DNA from: Mycobacterium sp. Marseille-P9652
Lineage (GTDB): Bacteria > Actinomycetota > Actinomycetes > Mycobacteriales > Mycobacteriaceae
Length of the DNA: 64,000 bases
Assembly (NCBI RefSeq): GCF_902652685.1
Contig: NZ_CACRUY010000027.1
Coordinates: 1-64,000 of the forward strand
Reading direction: 5' to 3'
Shown: in pieces, positions 27,197 to 35,689 of the stretch
Layout: each line of letters opens with the position of its first letter
Position numbering within the stretch: the stretch's first letter is position 1
The notes under the pieces: model-generated
Seen by the model: only the letters and a program-made list of their open reading frames with translations
Told to the model about the DNA's origin: nothing
Database searches by the model: none
Position numbers and translations under genes: made by a program

Positions 27197-28076
27197 ATCA
27201 GTCGGCGGCGACCCGCCTCGCCCGGCTTCGCCGCGCTCGCGATCGCCACGTGCGCATGGTGGCGACCCGCCTCGCCCGGCTTCGCCGCGCTCGCGATCGC
27301 CACGTGCGCATGGTGGCGACCCGCCTCGCCCGGCTTCGCCGCGCTCGCGATCGCCACGAAAACCGGTCATCGGCCTCACCACCTACCTCGACCGCGCGCA
27401 GATGGGCGTCTGGGACGTGTGCGCGGGATTGTTGCCCGCCAACTACTTTCAGGGCGTCACGCGGGCCGGCGGCATCGCCGTGCTGCTGCCCCCGCAGCCG
27501 GTGGACGCCGCGGCCGCCGAGCGGGTGCTCGACCGGCTCGACGGGCTGGTGATCACCGGAGGCAAGGACATCGACCCCGCCGAGTACGGCGAGTTCCGGC
27601 ACGCGGCCACCGACGAGCCGGCGCCGGTGCGCGACGCCTGGGAGTTCGCGCTGCTGCGGGGCGCGCTCGACCGGGGCCTCCCGGTGCTGGGCATCTGCCG
27701 GGGTGCGCAGGCTCTCAACGTCGCGTTCGGTGGCACGTTGCACCAGCACCTGCCCGACGTGATCGGGCACAGCGGGCACCGGGCGGGCAACGCGGTCTTC
27801 ACGTCGCTGCCGGTGCGAACGGTTCCCGGGACGCGGCTGGCCGCGCTGCTGGGCGAGTCGGCCGAGGTGAGCTGCTATCACCACCAGGCGGTCGCCAAGG
27901 TCGGCGACGGGCTGGTCGTCAGCGCGTGGGACGCCGACGGGGTGGTCGAGGCGCTCGAGGTGCCCGGCGAGGCGTTCGCCGTCGCCGTGCAGTGGCACCC
28001 CGAGGAGCGGCTCGACGACCTGCGGCTCTTCGCGGCCATCGTCGACGCCGCGCGGGCGTACGCGGAAACCGCATGA
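27183..28076 (+). CDS. Class I glutamine amidotransferase/gamma-glutamyl hydrolase (PuuD-like, Rv2859c-like) with repeat-encoded N-terminus
   Basis: This 297-aa protein has a peptidase C26 domain with nucleophile Cys in PVLGICRGAQALNVAFGG, EVSCYHHQAV and the His/Glu pair in VQWHPEERLDD. Such enzymes release gamma-glutamyl groups, as PuuD does. The first 60 residues are three 18-residue repeats (GGDPPRPASPRSRSPRAH) encoded by the 45-bp element array. The only usable start is a TTG at 27183, inside the end of glnA4, seven bases after GGGAGAGGA. M. tuberculosis Rv2859c has comparable N-terminal repeats (recalled). Its stop overlaps the next ATG as ATGA. Confidence 0.87.
   Translation: MNGSESVGGDPPRPASPRSRSPRAHGGDPPRPASPRSRSPRAHGGDPPRPASPRSRSPRKPVIGLTTYLDRAQMGVWDVCAGLLPANYFQGVTRAGGIAVLLPPQPVDAAAAERVLDRLDGLVITGGKDIDPAEYGEFRHAATDEPAPVRDAWEFALLRGALDRGLPVLGICRGAQALNVAFGGTLHQHLPDVIGHSGHRAGNAVFTSLPVRTVPGTRLAALLGESAEVSCYHHQAVAKVGDGLVVSAWDADGVVEALEVPGEAFAVAVQWHPEERLDDLRLFAAIVDAARAYAETA
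27205..27357. repeat. Three tandem copies of the 45-bp interspersed element
   Basis: Copies of 45 bp at 27205-27249, 27259-27303 and 27313-27357 are separated by 9-bp spacers (GTGCGCATG), so the period of 54 bp keeps frame. The second and third copies begin GTGGCGA and end TCGCCAC; the first begins GCGGCGA. The same element occurs singly at 34527, 43880 and 63578. Here it lies within coding sequence. Confidence 0.95.
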
Positions 28077-29440
28077 GCGCAATAGAACTCGTCAATCCCG
28101 CCACCGAGCAGGTCCTCGCATCGGTCGACCGCGTGGACGCCGACGGGGTCGACGACGCGGTGCGGCGGGCCCGGGCGGCGCAGCGGCGCTGGGCGCGACT
28201 GGCGCCCGCCGAGCGGGCGTCGGGACTGCGGGCGTTCGCCGCCGCCGTCGACGCCCACCTCGACGAGCTGGCCGCCCTCGAGGTCGCCAACTCCGGGCAC
28301 CCGATCGCGTCGGCCGAAGGGGAGGCGGCCCAGGTCCGCGACGTGCTGACGTACTATGCCGCCAGCCCGGAACGACTGGCCGGCAACCAGATTCCCGTCG
28401 CCGGCGGCCTTAATGTCACCTTCAACGAACCGCTCGGCGTGGTCGGGGTGATCACCCCGTGGAACTTCCCGATGGTCATCGCGTCGTGGGGCATCGCCCC
28501 GGCCCTGGCCGCCGGCAACGCCGTCCTGGTCAAGCCCGCCGAGTGGACGCCGCTGACCACGCTGCGCCTCGCCGGCCTCGCGGCCGAGTCCGGGCTGGAC
28601 CCCGACCTGCTGCAGGTGCTGCCCGGGGACGGCGCCGTGGCGGGGGAGCGGCTGGTCACCCACCCGGGCGTCCGCAAGGTCGTGTTCACCGGATCCACCG
28701 CCGTCGGCAAGCGGGTCTTGGCGTTGGCGGCCGCGCACGTCAAGCGGGTGACGCTCGAACTCGGCGGCAAGAGCGCCAACATCGTCTTCGCCGACTGCGA
28801 CCTGGAGCGCGCCGCGGCCACCGCGCCGGCCGGCGTGTTCGACAACGCCGGGCAGGACTGCTGCGCCCGCAGCCGGATCCTGGTGCAGCGCAACGTCTAC
28901 GACAGGTTCATGGAGTTGCTCGAGCCGGCCGTCAAGGGCGTCGCCGTGGGGGATCCGGCGTCCCGCGACACGCAGATGGGCCCCCTGGTGTCGGCCGCGC
29001 ACCGCGACAAGGTGGCCTCCTACGTGCCCGACGGCGCGCCCGTCGCGTTCCGGGGCACGGCGCCGTCCGGTCCGGGATTCTGGTTTCCGCCAACGGTTCT
29101 CACCCCGGCCCGAACCGACCGCGCCGTCACCGACGAGATCTTCGGGCCCGTCGTCACCGTGCAGGCGTTCGACGACGAGCGCGACGCCGTCGCGCTGGCC
29201 AACGACACCCCGTACGGCCTGTCGGGGTCTGTCTGGACCGACAACCTGTCCCGCGCGCTGCGGGTGTCGCGGGCCCTCGAATCGGGCAACCTGTCGGTGA
29301 ACTCGCACTCGTCGGTCCGCTACACCACTCCCTTCGGGGGTTTCAAGCAATCGGGATTGGGGCGCGAACTTGGCCCCGACGCGCCACTGCATTTCACCGA
29401 GACCAAAAACGTCTTCATCGCGATCAAGGAGATGCCCTGA
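28073..29440 (+). CDS. aldC: Aldehyde dehydrogenase (AldC, Rv2858c-like)
   Basis: This 455-aa NAD(P)-dependent aldehyde dehydrogenase has the NAD loop VVFTGSTAVGKRV, the catalytic Glu in LELGGKSANI and the catalytic Cys in FDNAGQDCCARSR. The conserved SGSVWT and TTPFGGFKQSG ends are present. In the operon it would oxidise the gamma-glutamyl-aminoaldehyde or a related aldehyde, as PuuC does. It overlaps the amidotransferase gene (ATGA) and the SDR gene (TGATG), so the four genes are tightly coupled. Confidence 0.92.
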   Translation: MSAIELVNPATEQVLASVDRVDADGVDDAVRRARAAQRRWARLAPAERASGLRAFAAAVDAHLDELAALEVANSGHPIASAEGEAAQVRDVLTYYAASPERLAGNQIPVAGGLNVTFNEPLGVVGVITPWNFPMVIASWGIAPALAAGNAVLVKPAEWTPLTTLRLAGLAAESGLDPDLLQVLPGDGAVAGERLVTHPGVRKVVFTGSTAVGKRVLALAAAHVKRVTLELGGKSANIVFADCDLERAAATAPAGVFDNAGQDCCARSRILVQRNVYDRFMELLEPAVKGVAVGDPASRDTQMGPLVSAAHRDKVASYVPDGAPVAFRGTAPSGPGFWFPPTVLTPARTDRAVTDEIFGPVVTVQAFDDERDAVALANDTPYGLSGSVWTDNLSRALRVSRALESGNLSVNSHSSVRYTTPFGGFKQSGLGRELGPDAPLHFTETKNVFIAIKEMP

Positions 29441-30213
29441 TGGACCTGACCCGACGGCTCGCGGGCCGGGTGGCCATCGTCACGGGCGGGGGCGGCGGTA
29501 TCGGGCTCGCCGCGGCCCGGCGGATGCGCGCCGAGGGCGCGACGATCGTCATCGGTGACGTCGACGCCGGCGGGGGGGCCGCGGCGGCCGACGAGCTGTC
29601 CGGCCTGTTCGTGCCGACCGACGTCTCCGACGAGGACGCGGTCAACGCCCTGTTCGACGCCGCGGCCGAGACCTACGGCTCGGTCGACATCGCATTCAAC
29701 AACGCCGGCATCTCGCCGCCTGACGACGACCTGATCGAGCACACGGAACTGCCCGCCTGGCAACGGGTTCAGGACGTCAACCTCAAGTCGGTGTACCTGT
29801 GCTGCCGGGCGGCGTTGCGGCACATGGTCCCCGCGCGGCGCGGTTCGATCATCAACACCGCCTCGTTCGTCGCGGTGCTGGGCTCGGCGACCTCGCAGAT
29901 CTCCTACACCGCCTCCAAGGGCGGGGTGCTGGCCATATCGCGCGAGCTGGGCGTCCAGTACGCGCGGCAGGGCATCCGGGTCAACGCGCTGTGCCCCGGC
30001 CCGGTGAACACGCCGCTCCTGCAGGAGCTCTTCGCGAAGGATCCCGAACGCGCCGCCCGCCGGCTGGTCCATGTGCCCGTCGGCCGTTTCGCCGAGCCCG
30101 ACGAGATCGCCGCGGCCGTAGCGTTCTTGGCGAGCGACGACGCGTCGTTCATCACCGCCTCGACGTTCCTGGTCGACGGTGGGATCAGCTCGGCCTACGT
30201 CACCCCGCTGTAA
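29440..30213 (+). CDS. SDR family oxidoreductase (Rv2857c-like)
   Basis: This 257-aa classical short-chain dehydrogenase has the TGGGGGIGLAAARR cofactor motif, NNAGI at about residue 87, the active Ser in NTASFVAVLGS and YTASK. The acidic residue after beta-strand 2 (GDVDAG) favours NAD. It is the last gene of the glnA4 operon. Its final 19 bases overlap the 3' end of the convergent PPE gene. The substrate is unknown; polyamine- or amino-alcohol-derived carbonyls are plausible from context. Confidence 0.88.
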   Translation: MDLTRRLAGRVAIVTGGGGGIGLAAARRMRAEGATIVIGDVDAGGGAAAADELSGLFVPTDVSDEDAVNALFDAAAETYGSVDIAFNNAGISPPDDDLIEHTELPAWQRVQDVNLKSVYLCCRAALRHMVPARRGSIINTASFVAVLGSATSQISYTASKGGVLAISRELGVQYARQGIRVNALCPGPVNTPLLQELFAKDPERAARRLVHVPVGRFAEPDEIAAAVAFLASDDASFITASTFLVDGGISSAYVTPL

Positions 30214-31118
30214 CCGGTACGCGTCCCGTCGTAGACGGGGTCGGGTGTCGCCGCCGCGGACCAGGCCTGCGGCACCGACAGCACCCCGATGACGGCGGCC
30301 CGGCCGACCCTCGGGCCGGTCGTTTCGCCCCGAGCGCCGCCCGGGAAGAGGCGCCTCAGGGCGGCCGCCTTGTTGAGCCTATTCAGGTGACTGATCGCGG
30401 CGCCCGACGGCGCACTCAACGAGCCCAGCCTCGACAGCGGAGATGTCACCGGTGACAGGGCCGCGTCGAGCGACGCCAGCGGGGACCGGGACAACGCCCG
30501 CAGAGCGTCCGGGATGGTCGCCATCACCCCTCGGCCGGCCGATAGGACGGCGGGCGCGGACGTCAGGCGCCAACCCCGGGACCCGCCGCCGCTCGTTCTC
30601 CGCGCCGAGGGTGGCGAGACGAACGGCGTCAACGGCGAGGCGTCGGCCGAGGCGCGGGCGTAGGCGTACATCGCCTCGGCGTCTTGGGCCCACATCCGCT
30701 CGTAGTCGGCCTCGGTGTCCGCGATCGCCGCGCTGGCATGGCCCAGGAAATTGGCGAGCCGCAACGACTTCCGTCGCCTCAGATTGGCCGCGATGACTGC
30801 CGGCGGGACCACCGCCGCGTGGGCCGTTTGGTAGGCGCGCACCGCCGCATCCGCGCGGGTGGCCGCACCCTCGGCGTGGGTGGCGGCCGCGGCCAGCCAA
30901 TCGGCGTAGGCGCGGGCGCACCCGGCCGTCTGCGTTGCTCCGCGGTCAGCGCTCGACCGCCCGAGCTGGGAGGCCACCGCCCGGCAGTCCGCCGCCGCGG
31001 CGCGCAGCCGGACGGCCAGTCGGTCCCACGCCGTGGCGGCCCCGGCCAGCGACGCGGACCCGGGCCCGTGGTGCATGCGCCCGGAATTGACTTCCGGCGG
31101 AAGCATCGCGAACGACAT
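30195..31118 (-). CDS. Short PPE family protein (PPE-SVP type), no PE partner
   Basis: This 307-aa protein begins MSFAMLPPEVNSGRMHHGPG, the PPE signature. It contains the helical PPE domain to about residue 165, with NFLGHASAAIADTEADYERM followed by WAQDAEAMYAY. Near the C-terminus GVLSVPQAW matches the Gxx-SVP-xx-W motif of the SVP subfamily, although the protein is much shorter than usual. PPE proteins are exported by type VII secretion, normally as PE-PPE heterodimers; no PE gene is adjacent here. The middle is Ser/Pro-rich. Confidence 0.88.
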   Translation of the reverse strand: MSFAMLPPEVNSGRMHHGPGSASLAGAATAWDRLAVRLRAAAADCRAVASQLGRSSADRGATQTAGCARAYADWLAAAATHAEGAATRADAAVRAYQTAHAAVVPPAVIAANLRRRKSLRLANFLGHASAAIADTEADYERMWAQDAEAMYAYARASADASPLTPFVSPPSARRTSGGGSRGWRLTSAPAVLSAGRGVMATIPDALRALSRSPLASLDAALSPVTSPLSRLGSLSAPSGAAISHLNRLNKAAALRRLFPGGARGETTGPRVGRAAVIGVLSVPQAWSAAATPDPVYDGTRTGYSGVT

Positions 31119-31218
31119 GCGTATCTCTGCCTAACCGCGCCGCTACGTGGACGCGCATCCTAGAGATAGACGCAGGGGTTACACGGCGGGTTCACGCCGC
31201 GCAAAAGATGCTTTCGGC

Positions 31219-32334
31219 TCAGGACAGGACGATCAGCGGAATGGCCATCTCGGCCGGTGTCCCGGCGCCGTGAAAACCGATGAGCTGCGCCGATTCCGGT
31301 GGCTCGTGGCCGGTCGCCAGCACCGCGGCGTCACCGGTGCAGACGACGACGACATCGCCGATGCGCAAGGCGTTTTCGGGCTTCATGGGCCCGAACATCC
31401 CGGTCGCCACGGCCTCGTCGCGAGCGTAGACGTCGGCGTGGCCGTCGAGCGCCTCCCGCCAGGTGGCCTGCACGTCCGCGGCGGCGCCGGGCTCGGTGTG
31501 CAGGTAGCGCACCCGCGGCTCACCGGCGACCACCCGGACGCCCGCGGCCAGCGCCGGGTCGTCGTCGAGGTCGATGCGGGCGCCGGCCGGGACGTTGAGG
31601 CCGCCGTGGTCGGCGGTCACCAGAATGGTCGCGTCGGGCGGCAGCGCGTCGACGAGCCGCGTCAGTTGGGCGTCCACCCGGACCGCCGCCTCGTGCCACT
31701 CGGTGGAGCCGACGCCGAAGACGTGGGCGGCCGTGTCGAGGTCGGCCATGTACCCGTAGACCAGCCCCGGCGCCGCGCGCAGCTCGTCGGTCACTCGTTG
31801 GACGTAGTCGTCGGCCGGGCCGACCGGGCGAAATCGCGCGCCGCCGTAGGCCGCGTCCGTGAGCCCGCTGCCGATGAACCACTCGGGCAGCACGGCGCGG
31901 GCGGCCACCCCGGCGCGCTCCAGCCGCTCGAACCACGTGGGCAGCGGCTGCCATTGGCCGTGGGGCGGATCGTCGCGCCACCGAACATGATTGAGCACCC
32001 GGTCGGTGCCGGGAACGTTGAGGGTGAACCCCAGGATGCCGTGCTCACCCGGCTGCGCTCCCGTGCCCAGCGACACCAGGCTCGTCGGCGTCGTCGACGG
32101 AAAGGTGCATGCGAGCTCGGTGAGCCGTCCGATGTCACCGGCCAGGACGGAGGCGAGCATCGGCGCGCTGGCGGCCAGCTCCGGCAACAGGTGCCAGCCC
32201 ATCCCGTCCACCAGCACGACGGCGACGCGGTCGACACCACCCGCCGACTCGCCAAGGCCGAGCCCGTCGACCGCGCCCGGGACGCCCAGCAGTGCCGCGA
32301 CGGCGGGCAGCACGTCGCAGAGTGAACCGGGCAT
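31219..32334 (-). CDS. Alkaline-phosphatase-fold phosphodiesterase/nucleotide pyrophosphatase
   Basis: This 371-aa protein belongs to the type I phosphodiesterase/nucleotide pyrophosphatase family. Metal sites are seen in VVLVDGMGWHLLPE, the nucleophile Thr in TFPSTTPTSL, YMADLDTAAHVFG and VTADHGGLN. No signal peptide or lipobox is apparent, so it may be cytosolic. It starts 22 bases after the DUF6390 gene and may be the last gene of the hydrogenase transcript. The substrate is unknown. Confidence 0.85.
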   Translation of the reverse strand: MPGSLCDVLPAVAALLGVPGAVDGLGLGESAGGVDRVAVVLVDGMGWHLLPELAASAPMLASVLAGDIGRLTELACTFPSTTPTSLVSLGTGAQPGEHGILGFTLNVPGTDRVLNHVRWRDDPPHGQWQPLPTWFERLERAGVAARAVLPEWFIGSGLTDAAYGGARFRPVGPADDYVQRVTDELRAAPGLVYGYMADLDTAAHVFGVGSTEWHEAAVRVDAQLTRLVDALPPDATILVTADHGGLNVPAGARIDLDDDPALAAGVRVVAGEPRVRYLHTEPGAAADVQATWREALDGHADVYARDEAVATGMFGPMKPENALRIGDVVVVCTGDAAVLATGHEPPESAQLIGFHGAGTPAEMAIPLIVLS

Positions 32335-32355
32335 GACCGCCAGTGTCGCAGATAT

Positions 32356-33066
32356 TTACACTCGCGTCAGCCGTTGGGTCGTCATCCGGAGCTGGCGGTC
32401 CGTGCTGTTGGCCAGCGCGCGAACCTGTTCCTCCGAGAGCCGGCCGCACAGCCGGTCCCAGTGCACCGCGACCCGGTCGCCAATGGCGACGTCGGGCACC
32501 GCGCTGTAGCCGTCGGCCCAGACGTCCAGCGCGCGCGCCGACGGCTCGCCCAACGCGAGTTCCCGGCCGTCCCAGCGCAGCCTCCGGCACGACACCTCGA
32601 CCCGGTCGCCGGTAACGGAAGAGACTGTCCCCCAAGTGATCCGGCAGTTGTCGAGGACGGTGAGCGGGTGCTCGTCCATGCCCCGGCCCAGGAATCGCGT
32701 CCACGGGTAGACGCCGAAGACGTGGAAGCTGTGGTTGCCGGCCGCCTCGGCCGCGAGTTCCGCGGTGAGGTGGGCCCAGTACCGGCCGGCCTGCGGGCCG
32801 ATGATGGCCAGCAGCGCGTCGTAGAATGCCCGTGCATCCAGGCCGGCGCCGACTCCGCCGCCCAGCCAATAGGATTCGACGAGCCGCACATCGAGCGGGT
32901 CGGCGATCCCGGTCAGCTCCGACAGCACCCGCAGGTACGGCCAGGCCCCCGAGAACCCCCGGGCGGCCGCGCGCACGTCGTCGACCGTGCCGTCGCGCAG
33001 CGTCGCCCCGAGCGGCGGCCCGCAGTAGCCGAGCGCGTTCGGGGCGTAGGCGTAGCGGGCGAACAT
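32356..33066 (-). CDS. DUF6390 protein of the hydrogenase locus
   Basis: This 236-aa protein begins MFARYAYAPNALGYCGPPLG and has conserved aromatic and His residues (GNHSFHVFGVYPWTRFLGR). I recognise it as DUF6390, a family recalled beside hypD in actinobacterial hydrogenase clusters. The C-terminal half (WGTVSSVTGDRVEVSCRRL) suggests a small beta-barrel resembling HypC-like or SH3-like folds. The ATG at 33066 has no good ribosome-binding site; a GTG at 33084 is an alternative. Function is unknown; a maturation role is inferred from location. Confidence 0.72.
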   Translation of the reverse strand: MFARYAYAPNALGYCGPPLGATLRDGTVDDVRAAARGFSGAWPYLRVLSELTGIADPLDVRLVESYWLGGGVGAGLDARAFYDALLAIIGPQAGRYWAHLTAELAAEAAGNHSFHVFGVYPWTRFLGRGMDEHPLTVLDNCRITWGTVSSVTGDRVEVSCRRLRWDGRELALGEPSARALDVWADGYSAVPDVAIGDRVAVHWDRLCGRLSEEQVRALANSTDRQLRMTTQRLTRV

Positions 33067-33095
33067 GTCCGCGCCGCGCCGCACCGGGTCGTCGG

Positions 33096-34223
33096 TCAAG
33101 TGCGGCCCACGAGCTTGGCGGCGTCCCGGTGCATGCGGCCGAAGTTGTAGTAGGCCGCACAGGCCCCCTCCGGCGACACCATGCACGTGCCGATCGGCGT
33201 CTCGGGGGTGCAGGCGGTGCCGAAAACCTTGCACTCCCAGGGCTTCAGCACGCCCTTGAGCACCTCGCCGCACTGGCAGGCCTTCGGGTCGGCCACCCGC
33301 ACGCCCGGCATGGCGAACAGCAGCTCGGCGTCGTACCCGGCGAAGTCGTCGTGCAGGCGCAGCGCGCTCTGCGAGATGAAACCGAGCCCGCGCCATTCGA
33401 AGTGGGGCCGCAGCGCGAACACCTTGCCCATCAGCGCGAGCGCGGCGGGGTTGCCGTTCTCGGGCACCACGCGCTTGTACTGGTTCTCCACCTCGCAGCG
33501 GCCCTCGCGGATCTGGGTCAGCAGCATGGCCACGGCAGCCAGGATGTCGAGCGGCTCGAAACCGGCCACCACCAACGGCTTTCGATACACCTGCGGCACG
33601 AACCGGTAGGGCCTGTTGCCGACGACGGTGGAGACGTGGCCGGGGCCGATGAAGCCCGACAGGCGAAGGTCGGGGGATTCGAGGATGGCCTTGATCGGCG
33701 GCACGATCGTGACGTGGTTGCAGAACACGCTGAAGTTGGTCAGGCCCAGATCGCGGGCGCGCACCAGCGTCACCGCCGTCGACGGCGCGGTGGTCTCGAA
33801 CCCGATCGCGAAGAACACCACCCGCTTGCCGGGGTTGTCGACCGCGATCTTCAGCGCGTCCAGCGGCGAGTAGACGAACCGCACGTCGGCGCCCTTGGCC
33901 TTCGCGTCGAGCAGGCTGCCGGACGAGCCGGGCACGCGCATCATGTCACCGAAGCACGTGAAGATGACGTCGGGCTGCCCGGCCAGCCACATGGCGTCGT
34001 CGATGCGGCCCATCGGGATCACGCACACCGGGCATCCCGGACCGTGCACGAGTTCGACGTTGCCGGGCAGCAGGTGTTCGATGCCATGGCGGTAGATGGT
34101 GTGGGTGTGGCCGCCGCACACCTCCATGAACTTGAACTCGTCGCTGTCGCCGGCCAGTTTTTCGATGGCGCCCAGCAGTTTGCGGGCGGCCGCCGGGTCG
34201 CGGAACTCGTCAACGAATTTCAT
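33096..34223 (-). CDS. hypD: Hydrogenase maturation factor HypD
   Basis: The 375-aa 4Fe-4S protein forms, with HypC, the scaffold on which the Fe(CN)2CO group is built. Conserved blocks are FMEVCGGHTHTIYRHGI, HGPGCPVCV, TFGDMMRVPG-like sequence and AIGFETTAPSTA. GFIGPGHVS and the Cys-rich C-terminus (CQCGEVLKG, CTPETPIGTCMVS, GACAAYY) carry the cluster ligands. It lies 12 bases after hypC, the conserved hypC-hypD pairing. Confidence 0.96.
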   Translation of the reverse strand: MKFVDEFRDPAAARKLLGAIEKLAGDSDEFKFMEVCGGHTHTIYRHGIEHLLPGNVELVHGPGCPVCVIPMGRIDDAMWLAGQPDVIFTCFGDMMRVPGSSGSLLDAKAKGADVRFVYSPLDALKIAVDNPGKRVVFFAIGFETTAPSTAVTLVRARDLGLTNFSVFCNHVTIVPPIKAILESPDLRLSGFIGPGHVSTVVGNRPYRFVPQVYRKPLVVAGFEPLDILAAVAMLLTQIREGRCEVENQYKRVVPENGNPAALALMGKVFALRPHFEWRGLGFISQSALRLHDDFAGYDAELLFAMPGVRVADPKACQCGEVLKGVLKPWECKVFGTACTPETPIGTCMVSPEGACAAYYNFGRMHRDAAKLVGRT

Positions 34224-34235
34224 GTCCGTCCCCCT

Positions 34236-34508
34236 TTAGTTGATGGCCGAGGAGTCGAAGGCTTCCATCTCGGCGGTGTAGGCCTCGCCGAGTTTCTTGA
34301 TGGCGGCCAGGGTCAGCAGGGCCTCGGTCTCGTCGATCTTGGCCATCGCGAAGCCGACGTGCACCAGCACCCAGTCGTCGGGCGCGGGCGGGTCGTCGTC
34401 GAGCAGGCGGATGCTGATGGTGCGCTGCACACCGCTGACGTCGACCTTCGCCAAATAGTTCTCGGCGTCGGTGATCTCGACGATCCGTCCCGGAATCCCC
34501 AGACACAT
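34236..34508 (-). CDS. hypC: HypC/HybG/HupF family chaperone (copy 1)
   Basis: This 90-aa protein begins MCLGIPGRIVEI, with the essential Met-Cys N-terminus, and contains the WVLVHVGFAMAKIDE motif of the OB-like HypC fold. It carries the iron ligand complex between HypD and the large subunit. The ATG at 34508 has GGAGG nearby; translation from further upstream would run into the 45-bp repeat. It is one of two clear hypC genes, with a third HypC-like domain in the SIS fusion. Confidence 0.95.
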   Translation of the reverse strand: MCLGIPGRIVEITDAENYLAKVDVSGVQRTISIRLLDDDPPAPDDWVLVHVGFAMAKIDETEALLTLAAIKKLGEAYTAEMEAFDSSAIN

Positions 34509-34526
34509 CTTGTGGACCTCCTCTCT

Positions 34527-34571
34527 GTGGCGACCCGCTTCGCCCGGCTTCGCCGCGCTCGCGATCGCCAC
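34527..34571. repeat. 45-bp interspersed element upstream of hypC
   Basis: This single copy begins GTGGCGA and ends TCGCCAC, a perfect 7-bp terminal inverted repeat. It lies between the hypE stop and the hypC ribosome-binding site within the operon, in the same strand orientation as the glnA4-linked array. It spaces the two genes by about 68 bp in an otherwise compact operon. Confidence 0.95.
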
Positions 34572-34576
34572 CTCCT

Positions 34577-35689
34577 CTAACAGATTCGAGGCAGCGGGTC
34601 GCCGACCAGCATGTCGACGATCCGGGTGCCCCCGAATCCCGTTCGTAGCACGACACTTTCGGCCGGTTCCGGCACGATCTGCCCGACCTCGGCCGCCCCG
34701 GCGCCCAGCGGGTGCGACCGCAGCGCGGCCAGCCCGGCCTCGGCCTCTTCCGGGGCGACGACGGCGACGAGCTTGCCCTCGTTGGCGACGTACAGCGGGT
34801 CGATGCCCAGCAGCTCACAGGCGCCGTTCACGGTGGGCGTCACGGGCAGCCGCTCCTCCTCGAGCAGCACGCCCAGCCCGCACGACTGCGCGAGTTCGTT
34901 GCAGACGGTGCCGACCCCGCCGCGGGTCGCGTCCCGCAGCCAGCGGGTCGACGGCGCGGCCGCCATCAGCAGCTCCACCAGCGGGCTCAACGAGGCGGTG
35001 TCCGAAGCGATGTCGGCCTCGATGGCCAGGTCGCCGCGCGCCAGCATCACCGCCATGCCGTGATCGCCCATCGACCCCGACAGCAGCACCCGGTCCCCGG
35101 GGCGCACCGCGCTCGCCGAAAGCGCACGGCCCGCCGGGATCACGCCGGCGCCCGTCGTGGTGATGAACAGCCCGTCTGCGGCGCCCCGCGGCACCACCTT
35201 GGTGTCACCGGTGACGATCTGCACGCCGGCCGCCGTTGCCGCAGCCGCCATGTCGGCGACGATGCGCTTCAGCTCGTCGATGGCGAACCCCTCCTCGAGC
35301 ACGAAGGCCGCCGAGATCCACGCGGGCACCGCCCCGGCCATCGCCAGGTCGTTACAGGTGCCGTTGACGGCCAGCTCGCCGAGCGAGCCGCCGGGAAAAC
35401 GCCTGGGCTGCACCACGAAAGAATCGGTCGACATCGCCAGCCGCTCCCCGCCCGGCAGCGTCAGCACGGCGCCGTCGCCCAGCGATTCGAGCATCGGGTT
35501 GCGGAACGCCTCGACGAACACCGCGTCCACCAGCGCCGCCGACGCCTTGCCGCCGGCCCCGTGCGCCAGGGTCACGTGGTCGTCGAGCAACCGGGGGCGC
35601 CGCCGGCGGAACGACTCGATCCGCTCGATCACCTCGCCCTCGCCGAACCGCGGCCCGGATGACAGGTAGTCGCCCGGCGATTTACTCAT
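34577..35689 (-). CDS. hypE: Hydrogenase expression/formation protein HypE
   Basis: The 370-aa enzyme dehydrates the thiocarboxamide on its C-terminal Cys to a thiocyanate, donating CN to the active site. The AIR-synthase fold is evident (HGAGGKASAALVDAVF, STDSFVVQPRRFPGG, LAVNGTCNDLAMAGAVP, GDTKVVP, ATRGGVGTVCNELA). The protein ends PRIC, the required C-terminal Cys. The ATG at 35689 overlaps the stop of the upstream SIS gene (ATGA). Confidence 0.96.
   Translation of the reverse strand: MSKSPGDYLSSGPRFGEGEVIERIESFRRRRPRLLDDHVTLAHGAGGKASAALVDAVFVEAFRNPMLESLGDGAVLTLPGGERLAMSTDSFVVQPRRFPGGSLGELAVNGTCNDLAMAGAVPAWISAAFVLEEGFAIDELKRIVADMAAAATAAGVQIVTGDTKVVPRGAADGLFITTTGAGVIPAGRALSASAVRPGDRVLLSGSMGDHGMAVMLARGDLAIEADIASDTASLSPLVELLMAAAPSTRWLRDATRGGVGTVCNELAQSCGLGVLLEEERLPVTPTVNGACELLGIDPLYVANEGKLVAVVAPEEAEAGLAALRSHPLGAGAAEVGQIVPEPAESVVLRTGFGGTRIVDMLVGDPLPRIC

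Noticed and set aside
27198-28082. Minus-strand protein across the amidotransferase gene
   Set aside because: It is an antisense frame of a gene with clear catalytic motifs and has no recognisable domain of its own.
34509-34571. Longer hypC starting upstream
   Set aside because: It would be repeat-encoded, and HypC needs Met-Cys at its N-terminus.
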